A stretch of DNA of 64,000 nucleotides from RYN-230 sp963837335 (GTDB lineage Bacteria > Actinomycetota > Actinomycetes > Streptosporangiales > Streptosporangiaceae): assembly GCA_963837335.1 (NCBI GenBank), contig CAWINS010000019.1, positions 21,498 through 85,497 of the forward strand, written 5' to 3'. Under the pieces are notes generated by a model. The model worked only from the letters and a program-made list of their open reading frames with translations, ran no database searches and was not told the origin of the DNA. The translations under genes were made by a program, and so were the position numbers. Below are positions 8,232-17,464 of the stretch, piece by piece (position 1 is the stretch's first letter; the number at the start of each line of letters is the position of its first letter).

Positions 8232-9824
8232 TCAGCGCTGCTGGGCGAAGTCCCGGGTCCGGATGGTCACCAGCGAGACCACGGCCGACACCAGCGCGAT
8301 GATCGCCGCGACCAGCAGGATGTGGTTCAGGCCAGTGGTGAAGGCCGCCCTGGTGATCTCGCCCACCTTCGGCCGCAGCGGCGCGGGGAGCCTGCCGATC
8401 ACGTTGCCGATCTCGCCGGACTGCACGGCGGTAGCGATCCTCGGGCCCTGATGGGACAGGCCGGGCACCGCCGCGATGGCCGCCCGGACCTCACTGGCCA
8501 CCTTGTTGGAGAACAGGGTGCCCAGCAGGGCGATGCCGGTGGCGATCCCGACCTGGCGGAACGTGGAGTTGATGCCGGAGGCCATGCCTGCCTGATCCGG
8601 CGGCACCACGCCCACCGCGGTGGAGGCCAGCGGCGGGTTGACCAGGCCGACGCCGAGCCCGCCCACGATCATCCCGGGGATCAGGTGGGTCCAGCCTGAC
8701 TGCGCGTTGAGCCCGCGCATCAGCAGCAGCCCCACCCCGACCAGGATCAGCCCCGGCCCGATGAGCAGCCGGATCGGCACCTTGGACGTCAGCCGTCCGG
8801 CCACCGTGGCGCTCACCAGGATGGCCCCGGACAGGAACATGACCCGCACCCCGGTGCCCAGCGGCGAATAGCCCAGGATGTCCTGCAGGTACAGCACGAT
8901 GTACAGCAGCATCGCGAAGATCGAGGCGCTCAGGCCGAACGCCGCCACGCTGCCGCCGGTGAACGTGGGCAGCCGGAACAGGCTCAGGTCGAACATCGGG
9001 TGCGCGATCTGCCGCTCGACGAAGACGAAGACCACCAGCAGCACGGCCGAGGCCACCAGGCAGCCCAGTACCAGGCCATCGGTGAACGACCGCTGGTTGG
9101 ACTCGATCAGCCCGTAGACCAGCAACGCCAGCGCGGCCGTGAACACCACGAAGCCCGCCCAGTCCGGGCGGGTGGCATGCGGCGAGCGGGACTCCGAGAC
9201 TTTCAGCACCGAGATGACGACGGCGATCACGCCGATCGGCGCGTTCACGAAGAAGATCCACCGCCAGGACAGGCCGGAGGTCAGCAGGCCGCCGAGCAGC
9301 GGGCCGATCGCCACGGCCAGGCCGGTCACCGCGCCCCAGACCCCGAACGCCGTGCCGCGGTCCCGGCCGCGGAACGCGTCCGCGAGCAGGGCGAGCGAGA
9401 CCGCGAACATGATCGCCCCGCCCACGCCCTGCAGCCCGCGGGAGAGCTGGAGCATCAGCGTGCTGACCGCGAACCCGCACAGCACCGAGGCGACGGTGAA
9501 GATCGTCAGGCCGATCAGGTACATCAGGCGGCGGCCGAACATGTCGGCCAGGCTGCCCGCAGTGAGCAGGAACGCGGCCAGGGTCAGGGCGTAGGCGTCC
9601 ACCACCCACTGCAGGTCGGCGAAGCTCGAGTGCAGGGCCCGCTGGATGTCCGGCAGTGCCACGTTCACGATCGTGATGTCCAGCAGCAGCATGAAGGTGC
9701 CGAGGCACACCGCGACCAGGGTCCACCACTTGTTTCCGCGCTGGTCCGGCTCACCCTGGCCGGGGGCCGGCTGGCGGCGCTGGCTCTCGTCCTGGCCGGA
9801 CAGATCAGCGTGGGCTTCGGTCAC
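8232..9824 (-). CDS. MFS transporter, DHA2 (EmrB/QacA) family, 14 membrane segments
   Basis: A 530-residue protein with about 14 hydrophobic helices. It has the DHA2 motif in the first helix (LDITIVNVALPDIQ), the loop motif GSLADMFGRR between helices 2 and 3, and the motif-C-like GPLLGGLLTSGLSWRWIF start near helix 5. Members are proton-driven exporters of drugs, dyes or secondary metabolites at the cytoplasmic membrane. The GTG at 9824 has a gggag site. A charged N-terminal tail of about 35 residues precedes the first helix. No adjacent regulator is seen. Confidence 0.92.
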   Translation of the reverse strand: MTEAHADLSGQDESQRRQPAPGQGEPDQRGNKWWTLVAVCLGTFMLLLDITIVNVALPDIQRALHSSFADLQWVVDAYALTLAAFLLTAGSLADMFGRRLMYLIGLTIFTVASVLCGFAVSTLMLQLSRGLQGVGGAIMFAVSLALLADAFRGRDRGTAFGVWGAVTGLAVAIGPLLGGLLTSGLSWRWIFFVNAPIGVIAVVISVLKVSESRSPHATRPDWAGFVVFTAALALLVYGLIESNQRSFTDGLVLGCLVASAVLLVVFVFVERQIAHPMFDLSLFRLPTFTGGSVAAFGLSASIFAMLLYIVLYLQDILGYSPLGTGVRVMFLSGAILVSATVAGRLTSKVPIRLLIGPGLILVGVGLLLMRGLNAQSGWTHLIPGMIVGGLGVGLVNPPLASTAVGVVPPDQAGMASGINSTFRQVGIATGIALLGTLFSNKVASEVRAAIAAVPGLSHQGPRIATAVQSGEIGNVIGRLPAPLRPKVGEITRAAFTTGLNHILLVAAIIALVSAVVSLVTIRTRDFAQQR

Positions 9825-10023
9825 GAACGCTCCCGTGGGTCGGCGGCAACATCAGGCACGCGACACCATCCACGATACGGGCGGGGTCACGCAGGGTTTT
9901 CGCGGGTCACCGCCGGAGTGGTTGCTGCGCGTACCGCAACTCCGGCCGGGCCGGGCTGGTGGGCGGGATCCGGGCGCCTGGCGCGCAGCGCGGTTTGCGC
10001 TCAAGTGGGGCGATACTGGGGAT

Positions 10024-10953
10024 ATGCCCCACCGGCAGCAGGCCAGGACCGGGCAGGCCGTCCAGGCAGATGTCGCGTCGGGCGTCGCCGAGCTCGTGGC
10101 CGACGCTGACCGGCCGCGGGCCTGGACCCTGCGGGTGGATGGCATCCCGCAGTCCCACGTTGACCTGGACGACCCGGAGTACCTGGAGTTCGAGTACATA
10201 CGGCGGCTCGGGCACCTGGCCGACCTGGCCGCGCCCGCCGGGGAGCCACTGCGGGTCCTGCACCTGGGCGGCGGGGGACTCACCCTGGCCCGGTACGTGG
10301 CGGCGACCCGTCCCGGATCCCGGCAGCTGGCCGTGGACTCAGACGCGGCCCTGGTCGATCTGGTCCGGCGGCTGCTGCCCCTGGACCAGCCGGGCCGCCG
10401 GACAGCGGCGGGGCGGGCCAGTGCTGGGAGGCCTGGCGCCGGGCGGCCCGGTGCGGCCCGGATCCGGGTCCGGGTCGGCGACGCCCGCGCGGTCCTGGAG
10501 GAGGTCCGGACCGGGTCGTTTGACCTGGTGATCGCCGACCTGTTCGCTGGAGCCCGGACCCCGGCCCATGCGACCACGGTGGAGTTCGCGGCGGCGGCGG
10601 CCGCCGCGCTCGGGCCGGCCGGGATCTTCGCCGCGAACCTGGGCGACGGTCCGCCCCTCACTCACGCCCGGGCCCGGGTCGCGACCGTGCGGGCCGTTTT
10701 CCGGCACGCGTGCCTGATCGCGGACCCGGCGGTGCTGCGCGGCCGCCGGTTCGGCAACCTGGTGCTGGCCGCCTCGGATGCGGAGCTTCCGGTGGGCGGG
10801 CTGGCCCGGCGGACCGCCGGTGACCCGTTCCCCGGCCGCGTCGTCGGGGGCGCGGACCTGGACCGCTTCGCGGCCGGGATCAAGCCGGTCTCCGACGCGC
10901 AGGCGGCACCCCCGCCCATCCCGCCGCCGCACCTGTTCGAGGTCAGGCGGTGA
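10024..10953 (+). CDS. Spermidine-synthase-like methyltransferase-fold protein
   Basis: This 309-residue protein has the Rossmann motif VLHLGGGGLTLARYV, an acidic strand end (LAVDSDAALVDL), and a catalytic-loop equivalent FDLVIADLFAGARTP, where polyamine synthases carry the catalytic Asp. Many actinobacterial members of this family are annotated as fused or spermidine synthase-like proteins and lack proof of polyamine synthesis. An Ala/Gly/Arg-rich insertion lies between residues 127 and 148. The start at 10024 fits the first conserved block. The stop overlaps the convergent hydrolase by 11 bases. Confidence 0.82.
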   Translation: MPHRQQARTGQAVQADVASGVAELVADADRPRAWTLRVDGIPQSHVDLDDPEYLEFEYIRRLGHLADLAAPAGEPLRVLHLGGGGLTLARYVAATRPGSRQLAVDSDAALVDLVRRLLPLDQPGRRTAAGRASAGRPGAGRPGAARIRVRVGDARAVLEEVRTGSFDLVIADLFAGARTPAHATTVEFAAAAAAALGPAGIFAANLGDGPPLTHARARVATVRAVFRHACLIADPAVLRGRRFGNLVLAASDAELPVGGLARRTAGDPFPGRVVGGADLDRFAAGIKPVSDAQAAPPPIPPPHLFEVRR

Positions 10954-11821
10954 CGGGGTTGGCCAGCTCGCCGATCCCGGAGATCTCGATGCTCACCTTG
11001 TCGCCCGGCTCCAGGTAGACCGGGGGCTTCATGCCCAGCGCCACCCCGGACGGCGTTCCGGTCGCGATGATGTCGCCGGGCTCCAGGGTGATGCCCCGGG
11101 AGATGTAGGCGATCAGCTCGGGCACGCCGGTGATCATCTGGGAGCAGCTGGCGTCCTGCCGGACCTCACCGTTGACCAGGGTGCGCAGGGTCATCTCGCC
11201 GACGGGCGGCGCGGCGGCCGCGTCGAGGACGACCGGGCCGAGCGGGGCGAACGTGTCCAGCGCCTTGCCCCGGATCCACTGCGGTTCGGCGCCCTGCAGA
11301 TCCCGCGCGGAAACATCGTTGATGATCGTGTAGCCGCCGACGTAGCCGAGCGCGTCCCCCACGGCGACGTCCGTGGCCCGCCGCCCGATGATGACGGCCA
11401 GCTCTCCCTCGTAATCGAGTTCCGAGGTGATGGCCGGGCGGATGATTGGCTCGCCGTGCGCGATCAGGCATGAGGAGAACTTGGCGAACAGCACGATCCG
11501 CTCCGGGGGTTTGGCCCGGCTCTCCGCGATGTGGTCGGCGTAGTTGAGCCCGACGCAGACGATCTTGCCGGGCCGCAGCACCGGCGGCGCGTAGCGGGCA
11601 CCGGCCTGGCCGACGCGGGGCTGGGCGCCGGACGCCAGCTCGCGCAGCCGGCCGACGGCGGCCGGTCCGCGGGCGTACAGCTCACCCACGTCGTGCAGGC
11701 CGCCGAGGTCAGGGGCGCCGCCCGCGGCGGCGAGCTCGTCGACCGCGGCGAACCCGTCTCCCGCCGCGACGTGGAGCGAAGGAACGCCGGAGCCTTCGGT
11801 GTACAGTGCCGCCAATTTCAC
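10943..11821 (-). CDS. Fumarylacetoacetate hydrolase family protein
   Basis: A 292-residue protein with the FAH fold. A variable N-terminal domain of about 75 residues is followed by GKIVCVGLNYADHIAES and the metal-binding acidic cluster LDYEGELAVIIG, then INDVSARDLQ, GKALDTFAPLGP and GDIIATGTPSGV. Family members use Mg or Mn to cleave C-C bonds or decarboxylate oxo-acids in the catabolism of aromatic compounds and sugars. The GTG at 11821 has a gggaga site. No catabolic partner genes are adjacent, apart from an epimerase downstream on the same strand. Confidence 0.92.
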   Translation of the reverse strand: MKLAALYTEGSGVPSLHVAAGDGFAAVDELAAAGGAPDLGGLHDVGELYARGPAAVGRLRELASGAQPRVGQAGARYAPPVLRPGKIVCVGLNYADHIAESRAKPPERIVLFAKFSSCLIAHGEPIIRPAITSELDYEGELAVIIGRRATDVAVGDALGYVGGYTIINDVSARDLQGAEPQWIRGKALDTFAPLGPVVLDAAAAPPVGEMTLRTLVNGEVRQDASCSQMITGVPELIAYISRGITLEPGDIIATGTPSGVALGMKPPVYLEPGDKVSIEISGIGELANPVTA

Positions 11822-11900
11822 CCGCAGGTCTCCCTTGCTCGCCGTCCGGCCTCATACCGGCTGGCCTCATAGCCTTCCGCAGAATACGACACGGGTCTGA

Positions 11901-12890
11901 TCACGCCTGGTCCGGGGAGAGGAGACCGGCGGCCAGCGCATCCTGGAAGCCCTTGACCGTCTCGCGCACCCCCTGGGCCAGCGGGATGTTGGGGACGTCG
12001 CCGACCGCGTCGGACAGCGCCGTCCCGGCGAGCAGCGAGGGCACCGGGAGAAGGTTGCGGTCCCAGGTGATCAGGTCCCGGGCGCCCGGAAGGACGTCGT
12101 CGATGAGGTCGACCAGCGCGGGGACGCCGGTCCGGCGGCCTGGCACGTTGAGGCTGACCGCCTCACCCGAGCCCGCGGCCGCCCGGGCCGACGCTATGAA
12201 GGCCCGGGCACAGTCAGGCGCGTAGGTGAGCAGCATGCTGCCGCTGAATTTGATCCGGAACGGGACACCTGCGGCCGCCGCCAGCATGGCCTTGGTCGGA
12301 TCGGAGGTCATTCCCTGGTCCCGGCCGAGACCGTAGACGATGAACGGGCGGAGGCAGATCGACCCGATCCCGTGGTCGGTGGCATAGACCTTGGCCGTTC
12401 CCTCGTTGGCGGCCTTGTAGACGCCGTAGAAGGACTCCGGGAGCAGCGGCGAGTTGTCCGCGACCACCCCGGCGGGGTGGGCGGAGGGCCTCCCGAACAC
12501 CGCGGCCGAGCTCGCCAGGGCCAGTCCGATCTGGCCCCCGGCCGCCCGGATCGCGTCGAACACGTTGACCGTGCCGACCACATTGACCATGGCCCCCAGC
12601 GGCGGGTCCGCGGCACAGAACGGGAGCTGCAGGCCGGCCAGGTGAACCACGTGGGTGATGCCGCGGTCGGCCACCAGGGCGGCCACGTCGCGGGCGCTGG
12701 TCACGTCGAGTTCGGCGAATTCGAGCCCGTCGTCGGTCTGTCCCTGGGAGATGAGCCGGAAACGGCGCAGGTCCGGGCTCAGGTCGGTGGCCACGACCGG
12801 CACACCCTCGTCGAGCAGCAGCCGCACGGCCCACGCGCCGATGCAGCCCGCGGCGCCGGTGACCAGGAATCTCTCAGTTGGTGTTGGCAT
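11901..12890 (-). CDS. NAD(P)-dependent epimerase/dehydratase
   Basis: A 329-residue extended SDR. The glycine motif TGAAGCIG sits at the N-terminus, the acidic residue that reads the ribose follows at ATDLS, and the catalytic YxxxK is in FYGVYKAANE. HVVHLAGLQLP corresponds to the conserved HxAA region. These enzymes act on nucleotide sugars or similar hydroxyl/keto substrates. The start MPTPTERFLVTG at 12890 was preferred; an in-frame GTG at 12905 is possible. It lies 79 bases downstream of the FAH gene on the same strand and may be co-transcribed. Confidence 0.88.
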   Translation of the reverse strand: MPTPTERFLVTGAAGCIGAWAVRLLLDEGVPVVATDLSPDLRRFRLISQGQTDDGLEFAELDVTSARDVAALVADRGITHVVHLAGLQLPFCAADPPLGAMVNVVGTVNVFDAIRAAGGQIGLALASSAAVFGRPSAHPAGVVADNSPLLPESFYGVYKAANEGTAKVYATDHGIGSICLRPFIVYGLGRDQGMTSDPTKAMLAAAAGVPFRIKFSGSMLLTYAPDCARAFIASARAAAGSGEAVSLNVPGRRTGVPALVDLIDDVLPGARDLITWDRNLLPVPSLLAGTALSDAVGDVPNIPLAQGVRETVKGFQDALAAGLLSPDQA

Positions 12891-12938
12891 GGGAACAAAC
12901 TTCACCTAGCCCGCGACCGCACGCAATACCCTGAGCCC

Positions 12939-13451
12939 ATGATCGACGGGTACAGCCCCGGAGCCTGGGGTGCCTTCTTCCTCGCCGCGGCCGTGGCCAC
13001 CGCGGCGCTCAGCGGGCTGATCTTCGTCGGGCTCAGCGTCAACATCAGGACCGTGCTGAACACCGGGAAGCGCGAAGGCCAGAACTTCCTGACCGGCCGG
13101 GCCGTCGAGGCGCTGGCCGCCTTGCTGATCGTGCTGGTCATCAGCCTGGTCGGGCTGACCCCGGGCATCCCGCGCGGGGCGCTGGCCGCGTTCATCCTGC
13201 TGACCGGGCTGGGCAGCGCTACCTCACCGGTCCGGGCGCTGCTGGCCAGCCGCCAGCAGGCGGCCATCGGCCTCCCGCTGGTGCTGCGGCTGGTCACCGC
13301 CGCCGGCCTGACCGTGACCTTGCTGCTGGCCGGGGTGACCCTGGCCACTGGCCACGGCGGCGGCCTGTACTGGCTGCCCGTCGCGTTCGTGCTCGCCATC
13401 GTCATCGCCGCCATCAACGCCTGGGTGCTGCTGGTCGAGGTGCTGCGCTGA
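12939..13451 (+). CDS. Small integral membrane protein, unknown function
   Basis: The 170-residue product is almost wholly hydrophobic, with four to five predicted membrane segments (around residues 9-32, 55-75, 78-95, 115-137 and 143-166). A basic loop, NIRTVLNTGKREGQNFLTGR, sits between the first two. No catalytic motif is visible and I do not recognise a named family. It is divergent from the epimerase gene and convergent with the sacsin-like ATPase. Confidence 0.75.
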   Translation: MIDGYSPGAWGAFFLAAAVATAALSGLIFVGLSVNIRTVLNTGKREGQNFLTGRAVEALAALLIVLVISLVGLTPGIPRGALAAFILLTGLGSATSPVRALLASRQQAAIGLPLVLRLVTAAGLTVTLLLAGVTLATGHGGGLYWLPVAFVLAIVIAAINAWVLLVEVLR

Positions 13452-13466
13452 GGCCGCGGGGCGGTC

Positions 13467-16157
13467 CTACAGTTGGGCCGGGGGAGGACCGCCGTCCAGG
13501 GGATTGCGCCCGGCGGACCGGAGCTTAAGCTCACGCTCGATCCCCGCGATCAGGTCCGGGTGCGCGCTCAGCCCCCACAGGACCTCGACCGGGATGCCGA
13601 GCCTGCGGCTGGCCTGCGACACCACCGGCTGGCTCATACCCAGCGCCTGGGCCAGCCCTTCATCCCGGGCGAACGTCGGCGGCAGGTCGTCGAGCGACAG
13701 GTCGGCGGGCTGGTGAAAGTTCCCGTCCGGGCCGGGGAGCCAGGCCCCGGCCGCCGCGGCCAGCCCGATCGACGACTGGACGTTCTCCCGGGTCGAGTCG
13801 GCGAACTGCTCGCGGACGGACTTCTCGACCACCCCGCCGACCAGTCGCCGGTTCGGCGCCAGCAGGACGTTCCACACGTACTCGGCGCGGGCGTGCCCGG
13901 GGTGCTGCAGCGCGAACTCCAGCCCGTCGATCCGGGCCTCCGGATCGAAGCCGTCCAGGCCCCGCTCGTGATGGGCGAACCCGGCGACGAGCAGGACGTG
14001 CCCGAGCGGCCCCGGCGCCCGGGCCGCCACCTCGACCTGATCGCGGACCCCCATGCCGCGCAGCTGGGCCAGCCATGGCCCGTACGTGTCCGCGGCGAAC
14101 CAGGCGTCCGGGTTCCCGTCCAGGTAGGTCTCCAGGTCCCGGCTGCGCTGGTAGAGCGCCGGGGGCGGCAGCAGCCGCTGCTCGCCGGTCGCGGCGTTCT
14201 CCGCGATGAGGAACGCGGTCTGCTGCAACTGCTCCAGGAGCCGCTGGTGCCGGGCCGCGTCCGCCTCGTCCAGGGCGCGCATGATGCATTCGAGGTCCGC
14301 GGCGTGCTGGGCCGGGTCGAGGGCCGCCACGGCCAGCGGGCCGTCTGCGTCCACCCCGCTGTCCGCCCCGGCCCGGGCGTACCGGGGCAGGATGATCTCC
14401 AGCACCTCGGTCACGATGTCCGGCTCGGTGAACTTCAGCGCCTCCAGGAACGCCCGGGCCACCGGATCGTCCGCCACCGCGCGCCGCACGGTGGGAAAGC
14501 CGGTCCCGGCCGGCCCCGGTTGGTAGTCAGCGGGCAGGTAGGCCGCGGGGCGGCCGGCCGGGTCGAAGGGCGCGACCTGGCGGCCGTCCTCGAGCCGGAT
14601 GATCGGCCGGGTGCGGGCCGGGGCGTCCGGCTCCCCGGGGACCCTCGGCTCCCGCCACAGGTCCGGATCGGAGTACAGGAACCCGTAAAAACGCGTGATC
14701 CACTCGTCGGGCTGCGCCTCGAGGAACCCGCTCGTGGCCCGGGCGAGCAGGTCGGCGGGGGTGACCTCCCCGACGCCGATCTCCTCGCGCAGGTAGCGGG
14801 TCAGTGCGGGCAACTGGTTTTCGTTGCGGCCAAGCTGGGCGAAGGCGAGCGGGTGATCCGTCTGGAACAGCGCCCCGAGCTGGCGGGGGCTCAGCAGTTC
14901 GCCCAGCTCCGCCGGCCTGGCCAGCTTCAGGTTCCGCGCCGCGGCGTAGCCGCCGCCGGCGGCGGGGATGAGATCTTCCTCGGTCAGGGCCGTGCGCACC
15001 GCGTCGAAGAGCGGGCGCAGCATCGAGCCCGGCGCGAACCGCGCCGGGTCCAGGGGCAGCGCCGCCACGACCTCGACCGTGAGCAGCCCGCTGGTGCGAA
15101 GTTCCCGGAGCACGCCTACGAGCAGGGCGGCGGTCGCGTCCACCAGGGCCTGGTTGGCGGGGTCGTCGCCGGGGACGTTGTCGCGGGCGGGGGTGGTCCG
15201 GTACGGGCCCTGGATCAGGAAGCCGAGGAAGGTCTCCTTCTGGGTCGGGAAGAACACCACCAGCGGGGAGCCGTCCCGGGGGACGAGCCGGGGGGTGCCG
15301 TGCGCGGTGTCGGCCCGGAACGCGAGTTCGACCCGCTGGCCGGCGTGCCCGAGGTCATCCAGCGGGCGGTCCCAGACGAACCAGTCCTCGGCGCGGCTGG
15401 CCCGCCGGTCCTGGCCGGGGCCGCGGCCGCGGGTGAGCGTGATGTGCCGGCCCGCCAGGGCCGCAGACGCGGGGGCAAGCGGCTGCGTCCGCCGCTCGAT
15501 GACCGTGTCGGTGATCTGGACGCCGTGGGCCCGCAGCCGGGTGATGTTCCGCAGGAACAGCAGGGTCGCGGGCTCGATCCGGTTCAGGGCGGCCGAGATT
15601 TCCCCGACGGCGGTGGCCGCGGGCACGGTGTCGTGGTCGAACGGGAAGATGAACACGGTGTCCGGGGAGTCCTTCGCCGGGTTCCCGGCCGGCTCCGCTG
15701 GGTTCTCCATCGGCTCCGCCGGGGACGGCCGGACGTAGTGGTCGATCCGGAAGTGCTCGGCGCCACTGTGCACCCGCGGGGTCGTGGTGTACGCGTACAC
15801 CGACTTGAAGCCGATGCCGAACTGGCCGATCTTCGTGAGGTCCCCGGACTTCCCGCTCTGGGCGACGCCGCAGACGCCCCGCACGTCGGCCTCGGTGAAC
15901 GGCCGGCCGTCGTGCCGGACCTCCAGCCGGTCACCGAACAGCTCGAAAGACAGCGCGGTCGCGCCCGCATCCTCGGCGTTCTGGATCAGCTCGAAGATGA
16001 AGTGGGTCCGCTCGCTGTACAGGTGCCCGAGAAGATCCAGCACGGCGGTGTCCCAGCCGTAACGGGCGATGTTCTCGTCGCGGATCTTCGCGTAGTCCGC
16101 TGGCACCCAGGTCCTCCGTCCGCCCGTCCGCCGTGAGTCAGCGGGGCTGGTCCCCAT
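13467..16157 (-). CDS. Large sacsin-like GHKL ATPase domain protein
   Basis: An 896-residue protein. The N-terminal 200 residues form a Hsp90/sacsin-type ATPase: the N-box is FIFELIQNAEDAGA, the G1 box is near RHDGRPFTEADV, and the G2 box is KIGQFGIGFKSVYAY. The remaining 700 residues have no motif I recognise. Eukaryotic sacsin and plant NOV share this ATPase, and bacterial relatives are found in genomic islands, some with nuclease tails; none is visible here. It probably acts as an ATP-driven chaperone or conformational switch, but that is inference. The ATG at 16157 was preferred to the GTG-like upstream option. It is encoded alone, convergent with a membrane protein. Confidence 0.82.
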   Translation of the reverse strand: MGTSPADSRRTGGRRTWVPADYAKIRDENIARYGWDTAVLDLLGHLYSERTHFIFELIQNAEDAGATALSFELFGDRLEVRHDGRPFTEADVRGVCGVAQSGKSGDLTKIGQFGIGFKSVYAYTTTPRVHSGAEHFRIDHYVRPSPAEPMENPAEPAGNPAKDSPDTVFIFPFDHDTVPAATAVGEISAALNRIEPATLLFLRNITRLRAHGVQITDTVIERRTQPLAPASAALAGRHITLTRGRGPGQDRRASRAEDWFVWDRPLDDLGHAGQRVELAFRADTAHGTPRLVPRDGSPLVVFFPTQKETFLGFLIQGPYRTTPARDNVPGDDPANQALVDATAALLVGVLRELRTSGLLTVEVVAALPLDPARFAPGSMLRPLFDAVRTALTEEDLIPAAGGGYAAARNLKLARPAELGELLSPRQLGALFQTDHPLAFAQLGRNENQLPALTRYLREEIGVGEVTPADLLARATSGFLEAQPDEWITRFYGFLYSDPDLWREPRVPGEPDAPARTRPIIRLEDGRQVAPFDPAGRPAAYLPADYQPGPAGTGFPTVRRAVADDPVARAFLEALKFTEPDIVTEVLEIILPRYARAGADSGVDADGPLAVAALDPAQHAADLECIMRALDEADAARHQRLLEQLQQTAFLIAENAATGEQRLLPPPALYQRSRDLETYLDGNPDAWFAADTYGPWLAQLRGMGVRDQVEVAARAPGPLGHVLLVAGFAHHERGLDGFDPEARIDGLEFALQHPGHARAEYVWNVLLAPNRRLVGGVVEKSVREQFADSTRENVQSSIGLAAAAGAWLPGPDGNFHQPADLSLDDLPPTFARDEGLAQALGMSQPVVSQASRRLGIPVEVLWGLSAHPDLIAGIERELKLRSAGRNPLDGGPPPAQL

Positions 16158-16202
16158 GCTGCCACCATGCTGCGGCACCGGGGACGGGCGGCGGAGGCCC
16201 GG

Positions 16203-17264
16203 CTACCAGCGGGTGAAGGGCTCGAACGTGTGGCTGAAGTACCAGGCCGGCTGGGTCAGGCCGGAGCAGTTGCCCGCGCCCTTGGTGCCCGGGCAGCCGC
16301 CGTTGTCGCGCTGCAGCGCCCAGAAGGACAGCTCGGCGAGCCCGTGGCTGCGCGCCCAGTGCGCCACGGTGACCGCGTCGGCCTGGGTGAACGTCTCGTC
16401 CGGGCCGAAGTCGTCGATGCCCGGCATCTCGGTGACGCCGACCATGTGCCACAGCCGGGCCGGGCTGGCGCCCGGGTACAGCGTCTGGAGCTGGCTGACC
16501 AGGCCCGCCCCGGCCGTCTCGGTGTCGGTCGCCATCTGCTGGGCGGTGCCGTAGTAATAGTCGAAGGTCATGATGTTGACCACGCTGACCCGGGCGCCGT
16601 CGGCGACCGCGTTCTGCAGGACGGCCAGCCCCGCGGGGGTCAGCCCGGTCGCGAACGTGGGCAGGGTGTAGGAGAACTGGATGCTGCGGTGGTGCGCCGC
16701 GGCCCAGGCCTCGGTCTGCGCGATCGCCTCGTTGCGGCGGTTGATGCCCGCGGTGTTGGTGAGCGAGTCCGCTTCGACGTCCAGGTCGATCCGGGGCACG
16801 TGGTAGGTGGTGATCAGCTGCTCGAAGACCCGGGCGATCCCGGGGACGCTGGTGCAGCTGTCGGCCAGTTCGGTGCCGGTGGTGTCCGCCGAATAGCCGC
16901 CGAACGACGGGATGACGTTGCCGCCCCGGGCCTGGATGGCGGCGATGTCCGCGCCGAAGGACGAGGCGGAGATGGGCTGCGTCGCGTCGCCGTTCCAGTA
17001 CGCCGTGCACGAGCCGGGTGACGCGGTCTGGAGAAAGGCCAGGGCCAGGTACCGGGCCCCGGACGCCTGGGACAGGGCGGCCAGGCCGCCGTCGGTGGTG
17101 TCGTAGGTCTCGAAGTACGGGGAGAACACGTGCGCGGGCAGGGGACGGCTGCCCGGGCTGGTGCTGGCCCTGGCCGACGTGGCGGTGGCGCCCAGGCTGG
17201 CCGCCGTGACCAGGGCCGTGGCGGCGGCGGTCAGGACCGCCCGGAGGGGGAAGCGTCGTCTCAT
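16203..17264 (-). CDS. Secreted GH18 chitinase-like glycoside hydrolase
   Basis: A 353-residue protein. A signal peptide (RRRFPLRAVLTAAATALVTAA...) ends near residue 35. A TIM-barrel domain follows with VFSPYFETYDTT, the chitin-site block VIPSFGGYS and the catalytic DxDxE in RIDLDVEADS. It ends with substrate-cleft residues MTFDYYYG and ELSFWALQRDN. GH18 enzymes cleave beta-1,4-GlcNAc polymers outside the cell. No separate carbohydrate-binding module is present. The start at 17264 has a gaagga site. A perfect 41-bp palindrome sits 48 bases upstream, likely the operator. The neighbouring CBM32 protein and peptidase make this a secreted-degradation block. Confidence 0.9.
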   Translation of the reverse strand: MRRRFPLRAVLTAAATALVTAASLGATATSARASTSPGSRPLPAHVFSPYFETYDTTDGGLAALSQASGARYLALAFLQTASPGSCTAYWNGDATQPISASSFGADIAAIQARGGNVIPSFGGYSADTTGTELADSCTSVPGIARVFEQLITTYHVPRIDLDVEADSLTNTAGINRRNEAIAQTEAWAAAHHRSIQFSYTLPTFATGLTPAGLAVLQNAVADGARVSVVNIMTFDYYYGTAQQMATDTETAGAGLVSQLQTLYPGASPARLWHMVGVTEMPGIDDFGPDETFTQADAVTVAHWARSHGLAELSFWALQRDNGGCPGTKGAGNCSGLTQPAWYFSHTFEPFTRW

Positions 17265-17311
17265 GCGCGGATCCTTCTGCCTCGTGCCGCGCCGGGCGCG
17301 GCGGCCCACAA

Positions 17312-17352
17312 CTCCCGAATCAAATAGGAAAGTTTCCTATTTGATTCGGGAG
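17312..17352. promoter_or_regulatory. Perfect 41-bp palindrome (operator candidate) upstream of the chitinase gene
   Basis: Two identical 20-base arms (ctcccgaatcaaataggaaa and its exact complement) flank a single g at 17332. The centre reads AGGAAAGTTTCCT. It lies just upstream of the chitinase start and after the 3' end region of the next gene. The A+T content is far above the surroundings. It looks like a binding site for a dimeric repressor of a carbohydrate-utilisation gene. Confidence 0.75.
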
Positions 17353-17405
17353 AGTAGTCCCGGCGTGGATGAGCGTCAAGAGCGGAAGCGAGCCCGGAAA
17401 TGGCG

Positions 17406-17447
17406 GCCGCCGGCCGGCCCCGGGAGGGGACGGGACCGGCCGGCGGC
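17406..17447 (-). terminator. Hairpin downstream of the CBM32 protein gene
   Basis: A 12-bp perfect stem (gccgccggccgg with its complement at 17436-17447) encloses an 18-base loop that can form a few more pairs. It sits 18 bases after the stop of the minus-strand CBM32 gene. Confidence 0.6.
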
Positions 17448-17464
17448 GCATGGGGGAGGGATGG

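Noticed and set aside
13473..16136. Plus-strand open frame of 887 residues opposite the sacsin-like gene
   Set aside because: It is a G+C-driven antisense shadow with an Arg/Gly/Val-rich composition and no domain; the minus strand has clear ATPase motifs.
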